This document shows positions 1-9,483 of a stretch of 64,000 bases of DNA, in pieces; the first letter of the stretch is position 1, and each line of letters starts with the position of its first letter. The notes beneath the pieces are model-generated. The model worked only from the letters and a program-made list of their open reading frames with translations. It was not told the origin of the DNA and made no database searches. Origin of the DNA: Lachnospiraceae bacterium. GTDB lineage: Bacteria; Bacillota; Clostridia; Lachnospirales; Lachnospiraceae. The DNA is taken from contig JAGAQJ010000069.1 of the NCBI GenBank assembly GCA_017622845.1, positions 1 to 64,000 of the forward strand, read 5' to 3'. Made by a program: the position numbers and the translations under genes.

Positions 1-127
1 CTCCGTCCTCATTAGAAAGCCTTGATTCATCGTATTAGGAAATTCCCATTCGGAACCAATGGCAGCCGGAGGGATACTATCTGCCGTTTTCGTCAGGGTG
101 TTAATATATATAAGGCTGAACTGTTAC
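1..127 (-). mobile_element. Long palindromic MITE-like repeat, partial copy cut by window edge
   Basis: The reverse complement of this stretch matches the first ~120 bases of the repeats at 36938 and 39147, including the shared GGCAGATAGTATCC block. It ends at 114-127 with GGCTGAACTGTTAC, the inverted terminus of this family. The other end lies left of the window, so a target duplication cannot be checked. No coding capacity is seen. Confidence 0.8.
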
Positions 128-155
128 GGTTCCTGTGCTGTTATTTCGTTAACTC

Positions 156-183
156 TTGAAAAATCGCTGCTTTTATGTATAAT
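156..183 (+). promoter_or_regulatory. Sigma-A-type promoter of the ABC-F gene
   Basis: TTGAAA at 156-161 and TATAAT at 178-183 are separated by 16 bp. They lie about 50 bp upstream of the ABC-F start, which has an AGAGGA ribosome binding site. Confidence 0.6.
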
Positions 184-230
184 AGAAAGAGTATGACTGA
201 AAAACAATAACAAATTAAGAGGAATTTACA

Positions 231-1877
231 ATGATAAGTGCAAACAATGTAACCTATAGAGTTGGAAAAAAAGCATTATTTGAAGATGTAAATATCAAAT
301 TTACAGAGGGAAACTGCTATGGACTGATTGGAGCAAACGGAGCAGGGAAATCCACCTTTTTAAAGATTTTGTCAGGAAAGCTTGAGACGACAAAAGGCGA
401 TATCGTCATCACGCCGGGACAGAGACTTTCCGTTTTGGAGCAGGATCATTTCAAATATGATGATTATCCTGTAATGGACGTCGTAATTATGGGTAATGCC
501 CGTCTTTATGAGATTATGAAGGAAAAGGATGCGATATATGCAAAGGAGGATTTCACGGACGAGGACGGAATCCGCGCCAGTGAGCTTGAGGGCGAGTTTG
601 CTGAGATGGATGGATGGGAAGCTGAGTCCAATGCAGCCCAGCTGTTAAACGGTCTTGGCGTTGGGACAGAGCTTCACTATTCCCTGATGAAAGATTTAAA
701 CGGCAGTGAGAAGGTGAAGGTGCTTCTTGCAAAGGCGCTTTTTGGCAATCCTGATATTCTTCTGCTTGACGAGCCGACAAACCATTTGGATTTAGATGCG
801 ATTGCATGGCTTGAGGAGTTTTTGATTAATTTTGAAAATACCGTTATCGTAGTGTCACATGACCGTTATTTCCTGAACAAGGTTTGTACACAGATTGCAG
901 ACATTGATTATGGAAAGATTCAGCTCTATGCCGGAAACTATGATTTCTGGTATGAATCAAGCCAGCTTCTTGTAAAACAGATGAAAGAAGCAAACAAGAA
1001 AAAGGAAGAAAAGATTAAGGAGTTACAGGAGTTTATCTCACGATTCTCCGCAAACGCTTCCAAGTCAAAGCAGGCGACCTCAAGAAAGCGCGCGCTGGAG
1101 AAGATTGAGCTTGATGATATCAAGCCTTCCAGCCGCAAATATCCTTATATAGATTTCAGACCGGACCGCGAGATTGGCAATGAGGTGCTGACTGTTGAAA
1201 ACCTTTCAAAGACCATAAACGGTGTGAAGGTGCTTGACAAGATTTCCTTTATTTTAGGGCGTGATGACAAGGTAGCTTTTGTAGGCGGCAACGAGCTTGC
1301 AAAGACGACATTGTTCCAGATTCTTATGGGTGAGCTGGAGCCTGATGAGGGTTCCTATAAATGGGGTGTCACAACCTCGCAGGCATATTTCCCGAAGGAC
1401 CCGACCAATGAGTTTAACAATGATTACACAATCGCTGACTGGCTGATGAGCTATTCTCCGGTAGACGATATCACCTATGTGCGCGGATTCCTCGGACGTA
1501 TGCTTTTTGCCGGAGAAGACGGTGTTAAGAAAGTAAAAGTTCTTTCCGGCGGTGAGAAGGTACGCTGCCTGCTCAGCAAGATGATGATCAGCGGAGCGAA
1601 CTGCTTAATTCTTGACGAGCCGACAAACCATCTTGACATGGAGTCCATCACAGCACTCAATAACGGACTGATTAAATTCTCAGGTGTGGCACTGTTTGCC
1701 TGCCATGACCATCAGTTTGTGGAGACAACAGCGAACCGCATCATGGAAATCCTTCCAAACGGTACGCTGATTGACAAGATTACCACCTATGACGAGTATC
1801 TTGCAAGCGATGAGATGGCAAGAAAGAGAACCTCTGTATATACTGCTGAAGCGGAAGATGAAAGCGGCGAGGAGTAA
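231..1877 (+). CDS. ABC-F family ATP-binding protein (YkpA/YbiT-like)
   Basis: A soluble protein with two ABC ATPase domains and no membrane segments, as in the ABC-F group that acts on ribosomes. Domain 1 has Walker A GANGAGKST (34-42), signature LNGSE (156-160) and Walker B LLLDEP. A charged linker at about 245-295 fits the P-site tRNA-interaction motif. Domain 2 has an unusual Walker A, GGNELAKTT (352-360), a canonical LSGGE (438-442) and ILDEPTNHLD. To my knowledge the variant Walker A recurs in YkpA/YbiT-like members, so it need not mean inactivity. The 548-residue length is normal. The gene is monocistronic between its own promoter and terminator. Whether it is a translation factor or confers antibiotic protection cannot be told from sequence. 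Confidence 0.9.
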   Translation: MISANNVTYRVGKKALFEDVNIKFTEGNCYGLIGANGAGKSTFLKILSGKLETTKGDIVITPGQRLSVLEQDHFKYDDYPVMDVVIMGNARLYEIMKEKDAIYAKEDFTDEDGIRASELEGEFAEMDGWEAESNAAQLLNGLGVGTELHYSLMKDLNGSEKVKVLLAKALFGNPDILLLDEPTNHLDLDAIAWLEEFLINFENTVIVVSHDRYFLNKVCTQIADIDYGKIQLYAGNYDFWYESSQLLVKQMKEANKKKEEKIKELQEFISRFSANASKSKQATSRKRALEKIELDDIKPSSRKYPYIDFRPDREIGNEVLTVENLSKTINGVKVLDKISFILGRDDKVAFVGGNELAKTTLFQILMGELEPDEGSYKWGVTTSQAYFPKDPTNEFNNDYTIADWLMSYSPVDDITYVRGFLGRMLFAGEDGVKKVKVLSGGEKVRCLLSKMMISGANCLILDEPTNHLDMESITALNNGLIKFSGVALFACHDHQFVETTANRIMEILPNGTLIDKITTYDEYLASDEMARKRTSVYTAEAEDESGEE

Positions 1878-1905
1878 GGTAACAGAGTCATTTTATACGA
1901 TTGAT

Positions 1906-1932
1906 ACAGGCAGATTCACTCTGCCTGTTTTT
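1906..1932 (+). terminator. Intrinsic terminator after ABC-F gene
   Basis: Nine-base arms ACAGGCAGA (1906-1914) and TCTGCCTGT (1920-1928) enclose a 5-nt loop and run into a T tract. Confidence 0.85.
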
Positions 1933-1959
1933 GTGCACATGTGCTCCTAAGAAAATGAA

Positions 1960-2146
1960 GTAACAGTTCAGCCATGCAGAAATGATTGGGCAAATTGACT
2001 GTGGGAGCTTGATCACTAAGGGCAGTTTGCCCAATCATTTCTATAGGGCAGACGCCAAACATGAAATAAGTTGTCGGAAATAACAAATATTATTGTTAAT
2101 AATGTGCAATTCGACAACTTATGAATGGGCATGGCTGAACTGTTAC
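1960..2146. mobile_element. 187-bp MITE-like element with perfect 8-bp target duplication
   Basis: TAACAGTTCAGCCATGC (1961-1977) and its exact reverse complement (2129-2145) form 17-bp terminal inverted repeats. Two internal perfect hairpins follow: 17-bp arms at 1978-1994/2026-2042 and 11-bp arms at 2066-2076/2112-2122. The element is flanked by AAAATGAA on both sides (1952-1959 and 2147-2154), an 8-bp direct repeat as left by transposition. As RNA it would fold into a three-way junction. There is no ORF, so movement would require a transposase in trans. It fills most of the gap before the PHP-HAD gene. Confidence 0.8.
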
Positions 2147-2187
2147 AAAATGAAGGGTTGTATTGAACTGAGACAGGAGAACGAAAT

Positions 2188-3870
2188 ATGGGATTTGTGG
2201 ATTTACATGTACATTCGGTGTGCTCTGACGGCACGATGACACCGCCGGAGCTGGTAGATTATGCGGTAGAGAAGGGGCTGTGTGCCATGGCGCTTACGGA
2301 TCATGACACAGTAGACGGGATTGATGAGATGGTAGAGTACGCAAAGGATAAGCCCGTTGAGATTATACCCGGCATTGAATACTCAACGGAATATCAGCGC
2401 CGCGATGTCCACATTGTAGGACTTTTTATAGACTATAAGGCGCCGGTATTTCTTGCGTATCTGGAACGTTTTCAGCAGTCGAGGACAGAAAGAAATTATA
2501 AGCTTTGTGCTAATCTGCAGAAAGCCGGCATAGATATTACCTATGAGGCTCTTTTGGAGGCGTTTCCTAACGCCGTCATCACAAGGGCGCATTATGCCAA
2601 ATTTTTGTTGGACAAGGGCTGTGTGAAAAGCAGAAATGAAGCCTTTGACAGATATCTTGGCGACCACACGCCGTATTTTGTCCACCGCGAGAAAATTACG
2701 CCCGAAGAAGTGATAGAGGTAACGCTCAAGGCAGGAGGAATACCGATTCTGGCGCATCCGACGCTGTATCAATTAGGACGTGAACAGCTCGACATTCTCG
2801 TGCACAGATTAAAGGAAGCAGGACTTATGGGGATGGAGTGCGTATACAGCACTTATACACCGGCTGAGGAAAGGCAGATGAAGGAGCTTGCCCAAAAGTA
2901 CAACCTGCTTCAAAGCGGCGGTTCTGACTTTCACGGCGCCAACAAACCGGGGCTTGACCTTGCGACAGGCTACGGCAGACTGTATGTGCATGAGGATATC
3001 TTAGGAAAAATGAAAAAGGCTCTGCACACAAAGATTCTTTTTACAGACCTTGATGAGACGCTGCTGACTGCAGATAAGAAAATTACGGAAAAGACAAGAG
3101 AACGCATTTTAAAGATGCTGTTGGATGGAAACCACTTTGTACTGGCAAGCGGCAGACCGATTAACAGTATCCTTGATGTGCTCAAAACGCTTGACATACA
3201 GAAGGAGGATATTGAGCAGGAGGGAGCAGGCGGCATCTATGCCACGGCATACAACGGAGCAGTGCTTTATGACTGTGGGAACAACACTGTGATAGAGCAG
3301 TATGATATTCCAATACCGACAGCGCAGACAATTTTTGATATGGCGCTGGAAAGAGGAATCCACATTCAGACTTACACGGATACGCATATTGTGAGCTGTG
3401 CGGATGACAAAGAGATTGCTTTTTACACAAAGTCGGTAAAGATGGCGTACAAAGTTGGTGTGGAATTGGAAAAAGAGCTTGTACATGCGCCGTTTAAGCT
3501 GATTGCCATAGACCTTGAGGACAGAGCGCGCCTGGAAGCGTTTCGGGCTGATGTGGAATCATCTGAAATCGGTCAGGATATTGTCTGTGCTTTTTCCAAT
3601 GCGCAGTATCTCGAGTTCTATAATAAGAAGGCAGGAAAGGGAAATGCACTTGTAAATCTCTGCAGGGCGCTTCATGTCCATGTGAAGAATTCTGTTGCAG
3701 CAGGTGATGAGGAAAATGATATTTCTATGATTGAGGCGGCAGCAGTCGGAGTCTGTATGGCAAATGGAAATCCGGCAGTCAAAAAATGTGCGGATTATAT
3801 CACGAAAAATGACAATAATAATGATGGCATTGCTGAGATTATTGACAGGTTTGTAACAGACAAAATATAG
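2188..3870 (+). CDS. PHP-domain phosphoesterase fused to Cof-type HAD phosphatase
   Basis: The N-terminal half (about 3-275) is a PHP domain resembling the YciV/RNase AM group of metal-dependent phosphoesterases. Its likely metal ligands are H7 and H9 in DLHVHS, D38-H39 in LTDHD, E64, H75 and the GSDFHG motif (D247, H249). The C-terminal half (about 283-557) is a HAD-IIB hydrolase of the Cof/YbjI group: FTDLDETLL carries D287 and D289, LASGRP follows, and GDEENDI is the Mg-binding loop. Each half is close to the length of a stand-alone enzyme, and the reading frame is continuous across a join near residue 280. RBS AGGAGA precedes the ATG. The substrates are unknown; the pairing suggests two linked phosphate-removal steps. 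Confidence 0.85.
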   Translation: MGFVDLHVHSVCSDGTMTPPELVDYAVEKGLCAMALTDHDTVDGIDEMVEYAKDKPVEIIPGIEYSTEYQRRDVHIVGLFIDYKAPVFLAYLERFQQSRTERNYKLCANLQKAGIDITYEALLEAFPNAVITRAHYAKFLLDKGCVKSRNEAFDRYLGDHTPYFVHREKITPEEVIEVTLKAGGIPILAHPTLYQLGREQLDILVHRLKEAGLMGMECVYSTYTPAEERQMKELAQKYNLLQSGGSDFHGANKPGLDLATGYGRLYVHEDILGKMKKALHTKILFTDLDETLLTADKKITEKTRERILKMLLDGNHFVLASGRPINSILDVLKTLDIQKEDIEQEGAGGIYATAYNGAVLYDCGNNTVIEQYDIPIPTAQTIFDMALERGIHIQTYTDTHIVSCADDKEIAFYTKSVKMAYKVGVELEKELVHAPFKLIAIDLEDRARLEAFRADVESSEIGQDIVCAFSNAQYLEFYNKKAGKGNALVNLCRALHVHVKNSVAAGDEENDISMIEAAAVGVCMANGNPAVKKCADYITKNDNNNDGIAEIIDRFVTDKI

Positions 3871-4005
3871 ACAATCATCAAACGAGACGGTATACTATTG
3901 CTATGGCATTTTGAAACTGCAAGGAAGCATTGAATTGTAACGGTTCTTGCTGTGAGCAGCCTGTTAGGAACCAGCGGCTGCATTAAAACTGAAGGGAAAG
4001 GGTTA

Positions 4006-4956
4006 ATGATGAACACAAAGAAAACGGCATTTGCACAAAGATTAGAACAGAACAGAAAAAATTATTCTCCGAAGGATTTATTCCAACTGAATGAGGCAGA
4101 AATAATGCTGGATCAGTTTCATAAAAGTTTCGGACTGGACACACTTATGACAGACAGGCACGGAAGCATCCTTATGACAAAAGGCGATTTTGGTGATTTC
4201 AAACCGGATGTAGTCAATAAGCCCGGAAATAAGATTCGGGTGAAGGGAAGAACGGTATGTCATATTTATGCAAAATATGACAATGTTGCCGGGGAAAAGC
4301 TTGAGTTGGTAAAAACGTTTCTGGAAGCATATATTAAAACATTGGAGGATTACAGCGAAAAATCATATCTTGCAAGCGAACAGGCAGTATACATAGATGA
4401 GCTGGAGCAGCAGGTGGAAAGAGACGCATATCAGGCAAAATATTCCGGACAAAATGATCCGCTGACAGGTGTGCTCAACCGAAACCATTTCATAAGCCGC
4501 ATGAAAGAGCTGGCAGAAAGAGAAGTTGTTCCTACGGCGGCAATCTGTGTGAATATCAATGACTGGAGATTTGTTGACAACAACTTCGGCGAGGAAGAGA
4601 GCGACCGTCTGATTGTGACCGTTGCTGACATTCTGAAGGAAAAGGCAGCAGAGGCAGGTCTTGAAAAGGCTGTAATCGGAAGAATTGAGGGTGACGTGTT
4701 CCATATTCTTCTGCCGCTTGCGGAGGAGGACGAGGCAAGGGATTACTGCGAGAAGATACAGCAGGCATGCAACAGTTTTGAGGATGAGAAGCTGGCTCCA
4801 AGCATTGCGGTAGGCTGCGTGATGCGGACAAATGTGGAGGAAAGCTTTAAGAATGTTCTTTCCGATGCGGAATATGCCATGCTGGAGAATAAATTCGAGA
4901 TAAAAAATGCGCCCGGCTACAAGGAACGGCTTGAAAAAGGGTTAAATCTAAAATAA
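4006..4956 (+). CDS. Degenerate GGDEF-domain signalling protein
   Basis: The start is one of two adjacent ATGs at 4006 and 4009, just after a GAAGGGAAAGG ribosome binding site; a longer reading from GTG at 3952 has no such site. The first ~110 residues form a small sensory-type domain (PocR/GAF-like by appearance). A short helix follows, then a GGDEF domain opening with DPLTGVLNRNHF. The active-site GGDEF signature is replaced by EGDVF and the substrate-binding region is also altered, so cyclase activity is unlikely. It may be a GTP or c-di-GMP sensor or a scaffold. It stands alone between the PHP-HAD gene and groESL. Confidence 0.7.
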   Translation: MMNTKKTAFAQRLEQNRKNYSPKDLFQLNEAEIMLDQFHKSFGLDTLMTDRHGSILMTKGDFGDFKPDVVNKPGNKIRVKGRTVCHIYAKYDNVAGEKLELVKTFLEAYIKTLEDYSEKSYLASEQAVYIDELEQQVERDAYQAKYSGQNDPLTGVLNRNHFISRMKELAEREVVPTAAICVNINDWRFVDNNFGEEESDRLIVTVADILKEKAAEAGLEKAVIGRIEGDVFHILLPLAEEDEARDYCEKIQQACNSFEDEKLAPSIAVGCVMRTNVEESFKNVLSDAEYAMLENKFEIKNAPGYKERLEKGLNLK

Positions 4957-5048
4957 TTATTAAGTGAAACAAACTTTGAAAATAAAAGAAAAATCAAGAT
5001 ATTACGAGTAAATAAAAGAAAACAAGAGAAAATAGAATCTGAATCCGT

Positions 5049-5077
5049 TTGCAGAACGCCTGACAAGAAATTATTAT
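5049..5077 (+). promoter_or_regulatory. groESL promoter
   Basis: TTGCAG at 5049-5054 and TATTAT at 5072-5077 have 17-bp spacing. The CIRCE operator begins 8 bp further on, around the expected transcription start. Confidence 0.6.
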
Positions 5078-5085
5078 ATGTTTTG

Positions 5086-5112
5086 TTAGCACTCAACAGA
5101 TAAGAGTGCTAA
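5086..5112 (+). promoter_or_regulatory. CIRCE operator (HrcA site)
   Basis: TTAGCACTC, nine bases, then GAGTGCTAA match the CIRCE consensus exactly. HrcA binding here would repress groESL outside heat stress. hrcA itself is not in the window. Confidence 0.97.
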
Positions 5113-5161
5113 CTAAAAAAGCGAATTGTATTTTTTCATAAATCATAAGGAGGCATTTAAC

Positions 5162-5446
5162 ATGAAATTAGTACCATTAGGAGACAGAGTCGTATTAAAG
5201 CAGTTAATCGCAGAGGAGACAACAAAGTCAGGTATCGTATTGCCGGGGCAGAATAAGGAAAAGCCGCAGCAGGCTGAGGTCATTGCAGTAGGACCGGGCG
5301 GAGTCGTTGACGGTAAGGAAGTAAAGATGGAAGTTCAGGTCGGAGACAACGTAATCTATTCGAAGTATTCAGGAACAGAAGTAAAGATTGATGACGAGGA
5401 GTACATCATTGTGAAGCAGAATGATATTCTGGCAGTCATTCAGTAA
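5162..5446 (+). CDS. groES: Co-chaperonin GroES (Hsp10)
   Basis: A 94-residue protein starting MKLVPLGDRVVLKQ, with the GroES mobile loop at about residues 16-32 and the terminal strand region NDILAVI. It forms the heptameric lid of the GroEL folding chamber in the cytoplasm. The start at 5162 has the strong AAGGAGG site; an upstream in-frame ATG has none. It is co-transcribed with groEL 115 bp downstream under CIRCE control. Confidence 0.97.
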   Translation: MKLVPLGDRVVLKQLIAEETTKSGIVLPGQNKEKPQQAEVIAVGPGGVVDGKEVKMEVQVGDNVIYSKYSGTEVKIDDEEYIIVKQNDILAVIQ

Positions 5447-5543
5447 GCAAAAGGCGTACAAATCAAAAAGCTGAAAATTGATGATAGGATTTTTAATTAT
5501 CGGAGGCGTATAAAGCAGCGCTCTCTCAACAGAATATTTATAA

Positions 5544-7187
<1,644 letters not shown>

Positions 7188-7232
7188 TCATACCGGTCAT
7201 TGATTCTATAAAGCAAATCATTTATCATAAAA

Positions 7233-7265
7233 AGGTCTGTTGGAGGCTGCTCCGCAGACCTTTTT
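7233..7265 (+). terminator. Intrinsic terminator after groESL
   Basis: AGGTCTG (7233-7239) pairs with CAGACCT (7255-7261), with extra pairing in the loop and a run of T. Confidence 0.85.
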
Positions 7266-7345
7266 ATGCACACGGGTCTATAAGGAAACCGGCAGCAAAG
7301 CAGCCTGGACGAATCTGACACTAATGTGAATGGAGTACAGCATAT

Positions 7346-8038
7346 ATGATTGAAGCAATTAAAAAAAGTATTGGCAATTTGCCGGACATCCATCTGTTTA
7401 AAAATATAAGCGAGGAAGAATTAGAGCGGATGTTCCGGTGTTCCAAGACGGTTGAGCGCGTGTTTGAAAATGAGAGCTATATCTTCCGGCAGGGTGAGAC
7501 TCCCAGACATCTGTTTTTAGTGCTCGAAGGCTCGGTGATGGTATCCAAGGATTTTGCTTCGGGAAAGCGTGATGTACTTTTTATGGTGGAGCAGGGAGAT
7601 GTCTTTGGGGAAATGTTTCTCTTTGCGGAGGCAGGAGAGTACTGGTATGATGCGATAGCGCAGGGGACGGTAAGAGTCCTTGAGATACCATGGAATTTCT
7701 TTTACTGCTTTTGCAGCAACGCTTGTGAACATCACCGCATGATTACCAGAAACATGCTTGAGATTCAATCAGAGAAGAATTTTACCATGACCAGAAAGCT
7801 GCATCTGCTGTCGGGAACAACACTCCGTGAGCGCATTGCTTTGTGGCTTATGGAACAACCTCATGAGAAAGATGTCGTGAAGCTTACGATGAATCGGGAG
7901 GAGCTGGCGGATTATCTGGGAACGACCAGACCGTCGCTTTCCAGAGAGCTTATGAAGATGCAGCAGGAAAAGCTGATAGAGACAGATAAGAACAGAATCA
8001 GAATCATAAACCGTGATGCACTGGAAGCATTGTACTGA
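7346..8038 (+). CDS. Crp/Fnr family transcriptional regulator
   Basis: A 230-residue regulator with an N-terminal cyclic-nucleotide-binding-type beta barrel (about 15-130, containing VLEGSVMVSK and GDVFGEM) and a C-terminal Crp-type helix-turn-helix (about 170-225). The recognition helix lies in LGTTRPSLSRELMKM, which keeps the SR pair that contacts DNA in Fnr. No N-terminal cysteine cluster of the E. coli Fnr type is present, so the signal is unknown. The gene lies 234 bp upstream of a glycyl-radical protein, and a Crp/Fnr-style palindrome sits between them. The simplest reading is redox or anaerobic control of that neighbour. Confidence 0.9.
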   Translation: MIEAIKKSIGNLPDIHLFKNISEEELERMFRCSKTVERVFENESYIFRQGETPRHLFLVLEGSVMVSKDFASGKRDVLFMVEQGDVFGEMFLFAEAGEYWYDAIAQGTVRVLEIPWNFFYCFCSNACEHHRMITRNMLEIQSEKNFTMTRKLHLLSGTTLRERIALWLMEQPHEKDVVKLTMNREELADYLGTTRPSLSRELMKMQQEKLIETDKNRIRIINRDALEALY

Positions 8039-8220
8039 TGAAAAAACATGAAAAAACGAAAAGCGTAACAATTGTTACCGATATTTCTCCCATAACAAAA
8101 TATACTGTAATTACTAAAACACATAAAACAAAAGTAACGATTCAGTACCCTCATAGTTACGAACATCAAGTCATGCGCAGTGCTGTACTGAACAATTACA
8201 AACAAATCATCAATCAATAG
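8038..8220 (+). CDS. Possible 60-residue ORF, doubtful
   Basis: An ORF overlaps the crp/fnr stop as TGATG, which would allow translational coupling. The product is basic and Thr/Lys-rich, resembles nothing I recognise, and has no separate ribosome binding site. A strong regulatory palindrome and a TATACT box lie inside it, so the stretch may be only the promoter region of the next gene. Confidence 0.25.
   Translation: MKKHEKTKSVTIVTDISPITKYTVITKTHKTKVTIQYPHSYEHQVMRSAVLNNYKQIINQ
8065..8106 (+). promoter_or_regulatory. Candidate Crp/Fnr operator and class II promoter of the glycyl-radical gene
   Basis: GTAACAATTGTTAC (8065-8078) is a perfect 14-bp palindrome with 5-4-5 half-site architecture, as in Fnr boxes. 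TATACT follows at 8101-8106 with no good -35 box. The predicted start near 8113 places the palindrome centre at about -41.5, the class II activator position. This is inferred geometry; no start site has been measured. Confidence 0.5.
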
Positions 8221-8272
8221 TACATTTCATATGATGTTAAATTTTAATATGAAATAAAAAGGAGGAATTATT

Positions 8273-8512
8273 ATGGCAGACAATGCACAGGTAAACAATT
8301 TGGTGAATCTTTTGGACGGTTATGCGACAAAGGGCGGTCATCACCTCAATGTCAATGTACTCAACAGAGATACATTGTTAGATGCACAGAAGCATCCTGA
8401 GAATTATCCGCAGCTTACAATCAGAGTTTCCGGCTATGCTGTAAACTTTATCAAGCTGACACCGGAACAGCAGGCAGATGTTATCTCAAGAACCTTCCAT
8501 GAAGCAATTTAA
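8273..8512 (+). CDS. Autonomous glycyl radical cofactor-like protein (GrcA/YfiD type)
   Basis: The 79 residues align with the C-terminal end of pyruvate formate-lyase: [30 protein letters not shown] and the [10 protein letters not shown] helix. The radical-bearing glycine is G54 in RVSGYAV. Such stand-alone domains take up a glycyl radical from PFL-activating enzyme and restore oxygen-cleaved PFL. The protein is shorter than E. coli GrcA (about 127 residues), with little beyond the glycyl loop. A strong AAGGAGG site precedes the ATG. The Crp/Fnr gene just upstream fits oxygen-responsive expression. Confidence 0.85.
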   Translation: MADNAQVNNLVNLLDGYATKGGHHLNVNVLNRDTLLDAQKHPENYPQLTIRVSGYAVNFIKLTPEQQADVISRTFHEAI

Positions 8513-8552
8513 GTTTTGCTGATACCAACAGCTTCACAAGTTCCATAATTGG

Positions 8553-8578
8553 ACGCCGCCTGAAAAGGCGGCGTTTTT
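8553..8578 (+). terminator. Intrinsic terminator after grcA-like gene
   Basis: ACGCCGCC (8553-8560) and GGCGGCGT (8567-8574) pair around a TGAAAA loop and are followed by a T tract. Confidence 0.9.
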
Positions 8579-8615
8579 CTGTGTGCAAAAGGAGCGGCAA
8601 AAATAGAAAAATTCC

Positions 8616-8644
8616 TTGCAGACAGCACGATTTGCGATTATACT
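8616..8644 (+). promoter_or_regulatory. Promoter of the YgjP-like gene
   Basis: TTGCAG (8616-8621) and TATACT (8639-8644) are spaced by 17 bp, giving a predicted start near 8651. Confidence 0.65.
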
Positions 8645-8652
8645 ATAGAAGT

Positions 8653-8686
8653 AAAAGGCGTTTCGCATCATTGCGGAACGCTTTTT
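8653..8686 (+). terminator. Terminator-like hairpin at the transcript 5' end
   Basis: AAAAGGCGTTTCGCA (8653-8667) pairs with TGCGGAACGCTTTTT (8672-8686), ending in five T. It begins within a few bases of the predicted start site of the promoter at 8616-8644 and precedes the YgjP-like gene. It could be an attenuator, an mRNA-stabilising 5' hairpin, or a terminator for upstream read-through. Confidence 0.5.
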
Positions 8687-8706
8687 AAGAGAGAGGGTGG
8701 CAGAGC

Positions 8707-9462
8707 ATGGCAGCAAAGGCATACAGCAGTGAAATGCATAGTATCAGGCTTGGCAGCAGCATGATTACATATGAGCTTACGAGAAAAGACGTAAAAAATG
8801 TGAACCTGCGCATTGATGCAAAAGGAATGATAAAAGTATCGGCAAGCCGCCGTGTACCTGTGGATTATATAGAAGACTTTCTGAGGGAAAAGCAGGAAGC
8901 GATTCTGTCGGCTGTGGAACGTGCAAGACAGAGGGAAATGGACAGGGAAAAGGAAATGGACAAAGCGCCGCGTCTGTATGCGGACCATGAGCAGCTAAGA
9001 CTTCTTGGCAGAGTGCTTGAGATTAAAGTGATAAAAAGCAGGACAGAGGATATTTCTGTCGAGGACAACTGCCTTTGCTTTTATGTGAAAAATCCGCAGG
9101 ATGTGCGTCACAAGGAAATTTTATATGAGAAATGGCTGAAGGCATATCAAAGGGAGGTATATGAGAGAATCTGCCATCAGGTTTATGATATTTTTCTACA
9201 GTTTGGCGTGTCATATCCTGAGATAAGGATTCGGCGCATGACTGCAAGATGGGGTTCCTGCCAGCCTTATAAGGGAATCATCACACTGAACAGCCGGCTC
9301 ATCGAGACGCCGCCTGCCTGCATTGAATATGTAGCAGTGCATGAATTTTCACATTTGATATATCCGAACCACTCAAAGGCGTTTCATGCATTGATGACAA
9401 AGCTGATGCCTGACTGGAAACAGAGAAAAAAGCTGCTCAATTCCATAACAGAATGGAATTAG
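8707..9462 (+). CDS. YgjP-like (DUF45) M48-type metal-dependent hydrolase
   Basis: A 251-residue protein whose C-terminal half holds the zinc motif HEFSH in VHEFSHLIYPNHSKAFH; the second histidine set (NHSKAFH) gives a further ligand. The preceding MTARWGSC segment is typical of the YgjP/DUF45 group, described as M48-like metalloproteins with proposed nucleotide-hydrolase or peptidase roles. The N-terminal ~100 residues form a beta-rich then Arg/Glu-rich helical region. No signal peptide or transmembrane segment is visible. The next gene begins 22 bp downstream. Confidence 0.85.
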   Translation: MAAKAYSSEMHSIRLGSSMITYELTRKDVKNVNLRIDAKGMIKVSASRRVPVDYIEDFLREKQEAILSAVERARQREMDREKEMDKAPRLYADHEQLRLLGRVLEIKVIKSRTEDISVEDNCLCFYVKNPQDVRHKEILYEKWLKAYQREVYERICHQVYDIFLQFGVSYPEIRIRRMTARWGSCQPYKGIITLNSRLIETPPACIEYVAVHEFSHLIYPNHSKAFHALMTKLMPDWKQRKKLLNSITEWN

Positions 9463-9483
9463 CTTCAAAGGAGACATTGCAAT

